In this document: one piece after another, positions 1 to 7,400 of the stretch | Numbering within the stretch: the first letter of the stretch is position 1 | Layout of the letters: each line of letters starts with the position of its first letter | Assembly (NCBI GenBank): GCA_002425825.1 | Contig: DIMZ01000242.1 | Span: 387-8,645, forward strand | From: Cloacimonetes bacterium UBA5553 | Lineage (GTDB): Bacteria; Cloacimonadota; Cloacimonadia; Cloacimonadales; Cloacimonadaceae | Direction of reading: 5' to 3' | DNA: 8,259 nucleotides | Translations under genes and position numbers: made by a program | Notes under the pieces: model-generated | What the model was told of the DNA's origin: nothing | Database searches by the model: none | Seen by the model: the letters and a program-made list of their open reading frames with translations, nothing else

Positions 1-12
1 AGTCGGGAACCT

Positions 13-41
13 AGCAAAAACAAAACGTCAGGATGACGTTT
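13..41 (-). terminator. Probable intrinsic terminator downstream of the transposase gene
   Basis: On the minus strand a perfect 8-bp stem (AAACGTCA / TGACGTTT, plus-strand positions 23-30 and 34-41) with a 3-nt loop is followed at once by TGTTTTTG, so the stem plus T-rich tail has the form of a Rho-independent terminator. It lies about 50 bp beyond the transposase stop codon at 93-95, where a transcript of that gene would be expected to end. The stem is only moderately GC-rich and the T tract is broken by one G, so efficiency is uncertain. The same palindrome could instead be part of an intergenic repeat family. Seen in sequence: the stem and tail. Inferred: the termination role. Confidence 0.5.
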
Positions 42-70
42 CTACCAATCCTGTCGTTCCAACTTCCACC

Positions 71-90
71 CTTGTCGTTTAACGTTTAAC
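71..90. repeat. Short direct repeat GTTTAAC x2 and a possible left IS end
   Basis: GTTTAAC occurs twice in tandem at 77-90. The preceding CTTGTCGTTT (71-80) has an exact inverted match, AAACGACAAG, at 1482-1491 on the far side of the transposase. If these were the ends, the element would be about 1.4 kb and start with TGT, as IS481-group elements often do. The match is only 10 bp, it does not extend, and the bases outside show no matching target-site duplication. TGTCGTT also occurs a second time nearby, at 52-58. The boundary is therefore unproven. Confidence 0.25.
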
Positions 91-92
91 CT

Positions 93-1193
93 CTAAGGTC
101 TAACCTCTCTACTATCTCTGTGTGGTAACCCATTAAAGTATACAGGGTCTTTAAGGTTAAGATAATCATTTCTGAGTACATCGCAAAGCACAGGTGGCAT
201 AAGCAGATTTATTGGTCTTAACATATTGTTATCTATGCTGATGATATCTGAGGGTGTCATGTTGTTCCGATTCCTGTTTTTCCTAAACATATTGAAATAG
301 ATCATATACAGCCAAGCCTTACTGACAAAGTCGGGAAAGCTATGGAAGTCTTCAAGCTTCAGAAACTCATTTTCAACACGACCATGGAATGCTTCAACGT
401 CACTGTTAAACCTGGGCGAAGCAGGTGGAATAACCTTGTGCTGTACATACTGTTCGACCGTATCCTGAAAGAAAGTACGAGTATTGAGCATTCTATCTAC
501 AAATTCAACTCCATTATCGGTTTGAATGCTCACCTGAGATAAGTCTATTCCTGCTCTCTCCAGATGGTGGATGAGGTATTTGGCAAAGATACCGGTTGCC
601 ACAGCATCCAATCGGTTGCTGAACCCCAGGAACAACCAGCCCGTCTTGTAGTCTCTGGCAGAAATCATAAACTTGGGGACATCTCCCTTGCAATAAGCAG
701 GATAGCACTCTGGGATGTCATTTAGGTACTTCACATCCATCTGGATCTTTTGAAAGGGCTTGTATTGGGCACGGATCGCACTCATATCCCATCGTTTCTT
801 CCATTTAGTTGGTCGTACCTTAATCATTCCATTCTGCTTTAGTATCTTGTTCACTGTTTTGGGAGAACACTTCAACCCCAAAATACTTATCATCTGTCTG
901 GCACCAAGCTGATTCTTGGTCTCCTGTCGGAAGCGAATGATCCTTTGTCTTGTTTCTTCCGGTAGCTTCAACGGATGGTTCTGACCAACTCTGGATTTGT
1001 TTTTCAGGCTCTCCACACCTATCTGGGAATCATAACGTCTCACCCAGAGCTGAACAGTCCGTCTGGTTGTGTTAAATTCTCGCGCACAAGCCGAAATACC
1101 ATGTGCTTTGGCATAAACAACCATCGAGTAACGAAAAGAATACCTTGACTTAGAATCGGGTATCATTTTTATCAACTTTCTGAAAGTTAACAT
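93..1193 (-). CDS. DDE transposase, IS481/IS3-like integrase-core family
   Basis: The 366-residue product would cut and join the ends of an insertion sequence. The N-terminus is a helix-turn-helix for DNA binding at about residues 25-55 (AKAHGISACAREF, then TVQLWVRRY), followed by a second winged-helix-like segment at about 75-130. The rve/RNase H-fold catalytic core spans about 145-315 with a DDE triad: D153 in QMDVKYL, D226 in QTDNGVEF and E267 in SDVEAFHGRVENE, with 40 residues between the second D and the E. The usual NGKVERFH motif is altered to NSDVEAFH, but the Glu is kept. The frame is uninterrupted and length is normal, so it may be active. The ATG at 1191-1193 has no ribosome-binding site. 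The ATG at 1164-1166 (codon 10, MIPDSK) fits family N-termini better and would leave two inverted repeats in the leader. Terminal inverted repeats could not be set with confidence. Family placement rests on motifs only. Confidence 0.88.
   Translation of the reverse strand: MLTFRKLIKMIPDSKSRYSFRYSMVVYAKAHGISACAREFNTTRRTVQLWVRRYDSQIGVESLKNKSRVGQNHPLKLPEETRQRIIRFRQETKNQLGARQMISILGLKCSPKTVNKILKQNGMIKVRPTKWKKRWDMSAIRAQYKPFQKIQMDVKYLNDIPECYPAYCKGDVPKFMISARDYKTGWLFLGFSNRLDAVATGIFAKYLIHHLERAGIDLSQVSIQTDNGVEFVDRMLNTRTFFQDTVEQYVQHKVIPPASPRFNSDVEAFHGRVENEFLKLEDFHSFPDFVSKAWLYMIYFNMFRKNRNRNNMTPSDIISIDNNMLRPINLLMPPVLCDVLRNDYLNLKDPVYFNGLPHRDSREVRP
1174..1188. repeat. 15-bp interrupted palindrome at the transposase start
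   Basis: AACTTTC-T-GAAAGTT is a perfect 7+1+7 inverted repeat. It overlaps codons 2-7 if translation starts at 1193, or lies in the leader if it starts at the ATG at 1164-1166. It could be an operator or transposase-binding site, or form part of an RNA structure with the neighbouring hairpin. No role can be shown from sequence alone. Confidence 0.35.
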
Positions 1194-1195
1194 GT

Positions 1196-1229
1196 GTGCC
1201 AGTATTTCTAACCCTTAGATTGCTGGCAC
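1196..1229. promoter_or_regulatory. Nested stem-loop abutting the transposase start
   Basis: GTGCCAG (1196-1202) pairs exactly with CTGGCAC (1223-1229). Inside, TCTAA (1207-1211) pairs exactly with TTAGA (1215-1219) around a CCC loop, with a small internal loop between the two stems. On the minus strand the structure ends 2 nt before the ATG at 1193, so in mRNA it would sit where the ribosome must load. Known insertion sequences use such hairpins to damp translation of transcripts reading in from outside. On the plus strand the stem is followed by GCTTTATTTTC, so it could also terminate antisense transcription. Both roles are inferred; the pairing is directly visible. Confidence 0.5.
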
Positions 1230-1249
1230 GCTTTATTTTCATATCCCAC

Positions 1250-1279
1250 ATAATACTAGACTCATCTGCACTATGCAGA
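1250..1279 (-). promoter_or_regulatory. Weak candidate promoter for the transposase
   Basis: Reading the minus strand, TATTAT (1255-1250) matches five of six bases of a sigma70-type -10 box. TGCATA lies 16 bp upstream and matches the -35 box at only three of six positions. It overlaps a small palindrome, CTGCA-CTA-TGCAG (1266-1278). A start near 1243 would place the stem-loop at 1229-1196 in the transposase leader, which is the main reason to mention it. Confidence 0.2.
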
Positions 1280-1534
1280 GAGGACAATTCAAGCTTTTCT
1301 TTACATCTAGCCAAACATCCCCTACATAGAATCGTATCGCGAAACTGGATTGCATCAATCAGGCCTGGGAGGACGGTAACGCTAGCTTTCGTCAACCACC
1401 ACGGTGAGTTTATAGCTTTTACAATGTTAGATTCCATCATACTCATAACTGCTTGTCCTTTTTGATCTTGTTAGTACAACGAAACGACAAGAAGTATTCT
1501 CGGAAAGACTTCACTTCTGACAAAGAATACTCTA

Positions 1535-1645
1535 CTTCTCTAATCCCATATACTGGGGTTGTTTGTGACCTTATTTCTTTCATTCTTTTCATCACTCCTT
1601 TAGGCAATATTCTTAGTGATTTACCCTGTATACTTAAAAGGGTGA
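1535..1645 (+). pseudogene. Possible decayed 3' end of a second, related transposase
   Basis: The plus strand at 1608-1646 resembles the 3' end of the transposase gene at 93-1193 in inverted orientation. They share an exact 13-mer ACCCTGTATACTT (1623-1635 here, complement at 137-149), with partial matches either side (TAT-CTTA before, GGGT-AC after). At protein level the intact transposase has VLCDVL and then DPVYFNG near its C-terminus. Here VVCDLI is readable in one frame and, further on, YPVYLKG followed by a stop in the next frame. Spacing differs by several residues and the frames are shifted, as expected of a decayed copy. Similarity is short and could be chance. Confidence 0.25.
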
Positions 1646-1657
1646 CTCTCCATTGGT

Positions 1658-1683
1658 TGGGTAGAGGCTGGGTAGAGGCTGGG
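1658..1683. repeat. 11-bp tandem repeat TGGGTAGAGGC
   Basis: Two exact head-to-tail copies of TGGGTAGAGGC (1658-1668, 1669-1679) are followed by a partial third copy, TGGG. It is G-rich and lies about 100 bp upstream of the helicase. Likely a slippage product; no function is evident. Confidence 0.7.
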
Positions 1684-1784
1684 CTTTCAGTTTGATATAA
1701 GTGAAATTAACTAATATTTAGCTCCTTTTCAACTATCAATAAGGGGTAGGGCACTTAGTAAAAAAACAGCTTGCTACATCCATA

Positions 1785-4412
1785 TTGAATATCGGGGGTT
1801 GCGTGGAGGGGATACGCATTAGAAACCACAAACTATCTGATTTGCCTCTTGACACTTTAGCCGCATTTATCTTGCATGAGCAAAACAAAGTAAAGGGGCT
1901 AACCAGCGTGCAGCATGCAGGAATACAAGACTTTATAAACGCCTTCCAAAGCGACAAGCGTCTGCGGGACACCATAGTAGCGCAGGATGTTAAACCGGAA
2001 ATGGCAGCAGAATATGCAAACTATCCCGATGCTTTATTGCCCCAGGTAACAAGTCTCTTTGCCTCGTTTGGGATTTTACAGCCCTATAGCCACCAGGCTG
2101 ATGCGCTAAATGCCATCTTATCAGGTAAAAATGTGGTGATCAGCGCGGGAGTTGCCAGCGGAAAAAGCCTTTGCTATCAGGCGGCTATCCTGAACAGCCT
2201 GATTTATCAGCCCCATAGCCGCGCCTTACTGCTGTTCCCCACCAAAGCCCTGGCACAGGATCAGGCACAAAAAATGCAGGCCTTGCTTATTGCCCTGGCA
2301 AAGCAAAACATGAAACTGCCAGGCATTTACAGCGGCATTTATGATGGTGACACGCCCAATGAACTGCGTGGTAAGCTGCGTAAGCAAACCCAGATTCTTT
2401 TCAGCAATCCTGATATGCTACACTTGGGGATATTGCCCAATCACAGCCTTTGGAGCCAGATGTTCTCACAGCTAAAGTATGTGGTGATAGATGAAACTCA
2501 TATCTACCGCGGGGTGTTTGGCTCGCACTTTGCCAATGTTATCCGCAGGTTAAAGCGCATCTGCCGGGTGTATGGCAACAGTCCGCAATTCATCTTTACC
2601 TCTGCCACCCTTGCCAATGCCAAAGAGCTGGCGGAAGCACTGTGTGAAGAGCCTGTCAGCCTTATAGATAAAGACGGCTCACCACATGGGGAAAGGCATT
2701 TCTATATCTGCAATCCGCCCATGATTCAGCCCGAGCTGGGCATAAGACGCAGTTCGGCTCAGGAAGTATCCTCCATCACCAAACGTTTTCTGGATACGGG
2801 CTTGCAAGCCATCCTCTTTTCGGAAACCAGACGCAGCGTTGAGATGCTATTGGTGTATCTGGGTAATGACAAACGTAATGCCAACCTGATAAAAAGCTAT
2901 CGTAGCGGCTATCTTGCCGATGAACGCCGCAAGATTGAAGCAGACCTGCGCGATCGCAATCTGTCTGTAGTAATATCTACCAATGCGCTTGAACTGGGCA
3001 TCGATATCGGCGGCTTGGATGCTGTATTCATAAATGGCTATCCCGGCACTATTTGCGGAACCAGGCAGCAGGCAGGACGGGCAGGCCGCAAAGCTAATAC
3101 CGCACTTTGCATTATGGTGGCAAGTGCCAATCCGCTGGATCAATACATCTGCCAACATCCTGAGTATCTGTTCGAAACCAATCCCGAAGAGGCATTGATA
3201 GACCCAAATAATACAGAGATACTGCGCATGCAACTGCTCTGCGCCATTTCGGAAATGGCATTGCAAGAAGGGGAAAGCTTTGGCGCGCTACATTATGGTA
3301 ATTTCTTTGGGCATCTTCAATCCCTGGTGGATGATGGGCTGGTGAAACACAGCAATAGCCGTTTTACAGGAGTTAGTGGCACCTATCCTGCTGGTGACGT
3401 GTCGCTGCGCAATGCGGGGAAGCAATTTCAGATACTGTATCAGGACGATCTTATCGGTTGGGTGGACTATTCCAGCGTAAACTGGATGACCCATCCCAAG
3501 GCGATATACCTGCATCAGGGCGAGCCCTGGATAGTAAAAAAACTGGATTATGAGAATAAAACTGTGATGTTGGAACCCACGCAGGCGGATTATTATACCC
3601 AAACCATTCAGCGCACCGAGATTAGCCTGAATGACCTGATACACGCGGAGAAGGTATGCGGAGGTAGAAAGCACTTCGGCAAGGTTACGGTTAGCATCAC
3701 CATTACCGGATTTAAGAAGCTGCGTTTTTACAATCAAGAAATAGTGGATCAGGAAAGCCTAGATCTGCCCCCATGGATTACCAAAACCGAGGCATGGTGG
3801 ATTTCACTTTCGCCTCAAACTGTAGAGCAAACCCGGCTTTTGGGGATGTGGAACAACGATCCTAACGACTATGGCCCCGACTGGAATGCACTTAAGCAGC
3901 AGATAAAAGAACGTGACGCGCATAAATGCCGTTCCTGTGGGGTTGGTGGAGAGCTTGAAGTGCATCATTTGGTTCCCTTCCGCCGTTATGCCAGTGCCGA
4001 TGAGGCTAATAGCCCCGACAATCTGGTTAGCCTCTGTCCCCGCTGTCACCGTTTGGCAGAGCAACGGGTGCACATGCAAAGCGGATTGGCAGCTTTGGCT
4101 TATGTGATAGGCAATTTGGCACCCTTCTTCGTGATGTGCGCTCAAAAGGATATTGGTGTGCACAGCGAGGATAAATCTTCCCTCTCCGATGGAACTCCCG
4201 TGATAGTGATTTACGACAAAGTACCGGGGGGAATAGGGCTAAGCAGAAAGCTGTATGAATTGCACAACAAGCTGATAGCCGCAGCCTTGGACAGAGTGTC
4301 GCATTGCTCTTGTGAAAATGGCTGTCCCGCCTGTGTTGGCCCTGTTGCAGAGAATGGAATTGGTGCAAAGGAAGAGGCGTTGGCTATTTTGAAGCTGTTA
4401 TATCAGGGCTGA
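1785..4412 (+). CDS. MrfA/YprA-type SF2 helicase with DUF1998 domain and inserted HNH module
   Basis: An ATP-driven DNA helicase related to Bacillus subtilis MrfA (YprA), a DNA-repair helicase. In the 875-residue reading: Q-motif region YSHQADAL 101-108; Walker A AGVASGKS 121-128; PTKALAQDQ 152-160; Walker B DETH 236-239, followed by the family's YRGVFGSH; SAT 273-275; motif IV FSETRRS 345-351; motif V STNALELGIDIGG 398-410; motif VI QQAGRAGRK 428-436. The C-terminal DUF1998 region ends with the four-cysteine cluster C841, C843, C847, C850, which binds zinc in MrfA. Between WWISL (671-675) and SGLAALAY (766-773) sits an HNH module, described separately, which accounts for length above MrfA's roughly 750 residues. 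The start is unsettled. TTG at 1785 has no ribosome-binding site, GTG at 1803 has a GGGGG 4 nt upstream, and ATT at 1818 has GGAGGGG (1805-1811) well placed; the first in-frame ATG comes only after 70 codons. The gene is convergent with the cyclase gene. Confidence 0.93.
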   Translation: MNIGGCVEGIRIRNHKLSDLPLDTLAAFILHEQNKVKGLTSVQHAGIQDFINAFQSDKRLRDTIVAQDVKPEMAAEYANYPDALLPQVTSLFASFGILQPYSHQADALNAILSGKNVVISAGVASGKSLCYQAAILNSLIYQPHSRALLLFPTKALAQDQAQKMQALLIALAKQNMKLPGIYSGIYDGDTPNELRGKLRKQTQILFSNPDMLHLGILPNHSLWSQMFSQLKYVVIDETHIYRGVFGSHFANVIRRLKRICRVYGNSPQFIFTSATLANAKELAEALCEEPVSLIDKDGSPHGERHFYICNPPMIQPELGIRRSSAQEVSSITKRFLDTGLQAILFSETRRSVEMLLVYLGNDKRNANLIKSYRSGYLADERRKIEADLRDRNLSVVISTNALELGIDIGGLDAVFINGYPGTICGTRQQAGRAGRKANTALCIMVASANPLDQYICQHPEYLFETNPEEALIDPNNTEILRMQLLCAISEMALQEGESFGALHYGNFFGHLQSLVDDGLVKHSNSRFTGVSGTYPAGDVSLRNAGKQFQILYQDDLIGWVDYSSVNWMTHPKAIYLHQGEPWIVKKLDYENKTVMLEPTQADYYTQTIQRTEISLNDLIHAEKVCGGRKHFGKVTVSITITGFKKLRFYNQEIVDQESLDLPPWITKTEAWWISLSPQTVEQTRLLGMWNNDPNDYGPDWNALKQQIKERDAHKCRSCGVGGELEVHHLVPFRRYASADEANSPDNLVSLCPRCHRLAEQRVHMQSGLAALAYVIGNLAPFFVMCAQKDIGVHSEDKSSLSDGTPVIVIYDKVPGGIGLSRKLYELHNKLIAAALDRVSHCSCENGCPACVGPVAENGIGAKEEALAILKLLYQG
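1805..1811 (+). promoter_or_regulatory. Shine-Dalgarno-like GGAGGGG near the helicase start
   Basis: GGAGGGG is the only strong ribosome-binding match near the helicase N-terminus. It lies downstream of the TTG (1785) and GTG (1803) candidates, so it cannot serve them. The next in-frame codon at normal spacing is ATT at 1818-1820, 6 nt after the run and 8 nt after its GGAGG core. Either the gene starts at ATT, or the GTG at 1803 is used with the weaker GGGGG at 1794-1798. Confidence 0.35.
3885..4082 (+). other. HNH endonuclease-like domain inside the helicase
   Basis: Residues about 701-766 of the helicase form a zinc-ribbon HNH module: C715-x2-C718, then EVHHLVPF with H727/H728, DNLVSLC with N746, then C751-x2-C754 followed immediately by H755. 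These are the expected first His pair, the Asn and the final His of an HNH site plus the four structural cysteines, so the site looks complete. The flanking helicase sequence resumes the DUF1998 pattern on both sides, so this is an in-frame insertion and not a terminal fusion. Some DUF1998 helicases are believed to carry such inserts, but I cannot check how widespread they are. A nicking or cutting activity coupled to unwinding is inferred. Confidence 0.8.
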
Positions 4413-4433
4413 TTCTGGCAATAAGCTTAACAA

Positions 4434-7400
4434 TTACTTGCGCAAAAGCTGCTCTATCTCAGCTTGCTGTTGCTTGCATAGATTTATAAAGTTAACCGCA
4501 TGGCACTGGCTAAAATGCTCTTCTGCCAGCTTTAGCTGATGCAGGGCGAGGCGGTAATAGCCTTGTTCGCGGTTTATCATAGCCAGATTGAATCTTGCTC
4601 TGCCTGCATCGTCTATGTCATTAATCTTTAGCACCTGCTTTAGCTGCCTGTAGTAAAGCTTGCGGGCTTCGCTATAGTTCTGCCTGCTTTTGGCTATGTT
4701 ACCCAGGTTTCCCCAGGTGTGGGCAATACCTTCCGCGTCCTTAATCTTACGTTGCAAGGCAAGGTTTTCCCAGTAGATTTGTTCTGCCTTTTCATATTCT
4801 CCGGCTTTGTATAGCAAATCGCCAATGGCATCGCGGCAAAATGAGATGCCGGTGTAGTCATTTATCTTTAATGCAATCTCCAGAGATTGGTGGAAGTATT
4901 CCCGTGCAGTATCGTAATCCTCTTTGTAAAACAGCAGCTCGCCCATGTCGAAAAGCGTGATGGATTCTTGCATTAGGTTGCCTATATGTCTGGATAGAAG
5001 CAGGCTTTTGTTATAGCATTCCAATGCCTTGTCATAATCCATGGAGTTACGGTAGTGTACACCCAGATTAAGGATTACTTTGGCAAAGCCGTTTCTATCT
5101 CCTTCCTGTTCGGCATACTTTAGAGCCATCTGATAGTATCCCAGTGCTTCTTGCTTGTGTCCTCTTCGCGATAGCGCAGTGCCAATGCCGTTGCAGGCAA
5201 TGCGGAGCGATACTTTGTCTTGTAAGCTTTCTGCTAGGCTAAGTTTATGGCGGTAATACTTTTCTGCCATGCGGTATTCGCCTTTGTTAATGTATGCCTG
5301 TGCTATTATTCCGGCAAGCTTATGCTGCACTTCAGGTTTGCCCGATAAGGTGGGGTAGAGTTTCAAAGCCTTTTTGAAGAATATATCAAGCCGATTGCCA
5401 TAGAGACAGGATTCGAGATAAACGTTGTTTGCCAATTGCTTCAGTTCGCTATTCTTCATCATTTTCAGGTTCTCGTCCAGATACGTAAATAGCTGTGAGT
5501 AATTCGCAGTGTTGTTTAAATACAAAGCTCTTAGATAGATGGAGTATTCATTCTGGAAGGCACTAAGGTTTTGGCATTCGTCCAGTAATTCTTTGGCTTT
5601 AGCATTGTCACCCAGCATTATGCAGGCTTCTGCCATCCTTAGATAAGCAGCATTTATCTCTTCGATGTTGTCGCTGTTACTGGCAATAATCTTGTAATAA
5701 GCCAAGCTGCTGCTCCATGCGCCAGCGGCAAAGAACATCTGAGCTGCTTTACGGCAGTGCTTCATTAGTTTGGCGCTGTCTTCAGCCTGGCTAAAGTGAT
5801 ATATAACTGCGGGTAAAAGCTCAGCCTCGCGTTCGGTATTCTGCTCCAATGCTTCGGCAATCCTCTTGTGCAAGCTGCGCTTTTCGCTTAGCAAGATACT
5901 GCGATAGATGCAGTCTTTAAGCAGGGGATTTGCAAATACATAAGCAGGCTTGTCGGAAATGTTTAGCAGTTCCAATGTTCCGTCCTGCATCAGTTTACCT
6001 ACCATCTCGGCTACCTTGCCCAGTTCCGAATAGGCTCCTAGTTCGCTTATCTCCTTTATAGTGAAGGGGCTGTCGTAAATAGATATCAGCTTTAGCAGTT
6101 GGCGGTGTATTGGGGGCATTGTCTGGAAGCTGGATAGTAAGATGCCTTCCAAACTGCCGGAAAGCTTACCCCTGCTCTGCCATTCCAGTATTGCCTTCTC
6201 GGTTAGCAGGTCTTTGTTATAATCCTCAAATCCCTTTATCTGGTTTAGCATGGCTACCAGGAACTTGATATTACCACTGCAAAGCTTGTGTAGCAGCTTT
6301 TGTGCAGCCTTGCTAACCAAGGGGATGAAGTGCTCCACTATCCTTTCTGCTTGTTTAGTCTTTAGTTCACCAATGCTTATGTTGCTGTTGTTATAGCCCT
6401 CAGGGGTATCGATTTTACATTCAGGTGTGCAGGTGAATACCACCTTGCAGTTTGCAACCAACAGCATTGGAAGCATCTTTTGCATAAGCAACCTTGATGC
6501 CGGATCAAAGCTATCCAGATTGTCTATAATAAAGGCATCGAAGTCTCTAAGTAACCAGGCGCATAGCTCTGCAATGCAATCCAAGGCTATTCCTGCGGCT
6601 TCCTTGGACACCTGATGCTCTGCATCGGCATCAGGGAAAAGGTATGCGTATATTAAGCTGTCATTCCAGCTTATACCGTTCTGCGTAGCTATTTCTGTGA
6701 TGCTGCCAAACTCATGCCTGATAGACACAAGCTTGCTTTTTCGGCGAAGCAGGCTGTAGAAAAGCTCCAAGCGCAGCAAGTGGCGGGATTTCTCGCCTAC
6801 TACTATCTCAAGTTTACTGCCCTTAGCTTGCAGCATGTTACATAGCTGCCATAACAGGTATGATCTGCCCGAGCCGGTATTGCCGCTGATGGTTAATAAG
6901 CCTGCATCGGCTTTAACTGTGAAATTGCTAAGTAAGCTTATGCTTTCTGTATCTACAATGCATGGCAACTCAGAGAAGGACTGACTATAGTTTAGCCAAT
7001 GCTCAGGCAATTCGCTTTCGAAGAGGTAGATGGGGATAGCTTCCTTTATGCCTCTAACTTCAGAACTGCCCACATATCTGGTGGCAAAGCGCGATTCAAT
7101 GTATGGGAGTATCTCCTTGGTCATGGCTATCTGCCCCTCTCCGGCAAAGCTTAAAAGCCGTGCTGCCACATTCACGGCGTTGCCGATGATGCCGTATTCC
7201 CATCGCCCGGTAGCTCCAATTGGGCCACAATAGATATTGCTATAGGTAATACCAATGTTGCATGTTACATTGCCCGTCATACATCCCGGCAGACGTTGGG
7301 CACATAGGAAAGCACGCTCGATGTCGTCACCCTGAATAACCGGAACACCAAAAAGAATCAGGATTATGTAGCCTTTCTCTGTGTAATCGGTTTTATTTAT

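Larger units (their letters stand above)
1230..1784. other. Gene-poor region between transposase and helicase
   Basis: No intact gene is convincing in these 555 bases on either strand. The open frames present show no recognisable domain and lack good ribosome-binding sites. What can be seen is: an inverted pair AGTATTCT / AGAATACT (1493-1500, 1524-1531); a possible transposase remnant (about 1535-1645); an 11-bp tandem repeat (1658-1683); and an AT-rich stretch at 1690-1720 containing TATAAG (1696-1701) and TTGATA (1692-1697), which may hold the helicase promoter but has no well-spaced -35/-10 pair. The base composition is lower in GC than the helicase gene and looks like insertion-sequence debris. 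Confidence 0.5.

Noticed and set aside
1150..1446. Minus-strand 98-codon open frame with a CxxC-like stretch (CRGCLARC)
   Set aside because: It runs through the hairpin and into the transposase start in another frame, has no clear ribosome-binding site and matches no family I know. It could be a gene fragment cut by the insertion, but there is not enough to call it.
1493..1531. Inverted pair AGTATTCT / AGAATACT as a possible terminator or CRISPR-like repeat
   Set aside because: The stem is only 8 bp, AT-rich, with a 23-nt loop and no T tract, and there is no periodic repeat-spacer pattern anywhere in the window.
1453..1695. Plus-strand 80-codon open frame starting at TTG
   Set aside because: No ribosome-binding site, an unlikely peptide that crosses the tandem repeat, and only short resemblance to a transposase C-terminus in part of it; treated as debris and described under the possible pseudogene.
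2847..4368. Four minus-strand open frames of 113-149 codons inside the helicase gene
   Set aside because: They lie antisense to a clearly coding, motif-rich gene and encode no recognisable domain; they are shadows of its codon use.
1785..4412. Helicase as DrmA of a DISARM defence system
   Set aside because: DrmA also carries helicase and DUF1998 regions, but this protein is shorter, matches MrfA/YprA motifs throughout, and no DrmB or methylase gene lies beside it in the window.
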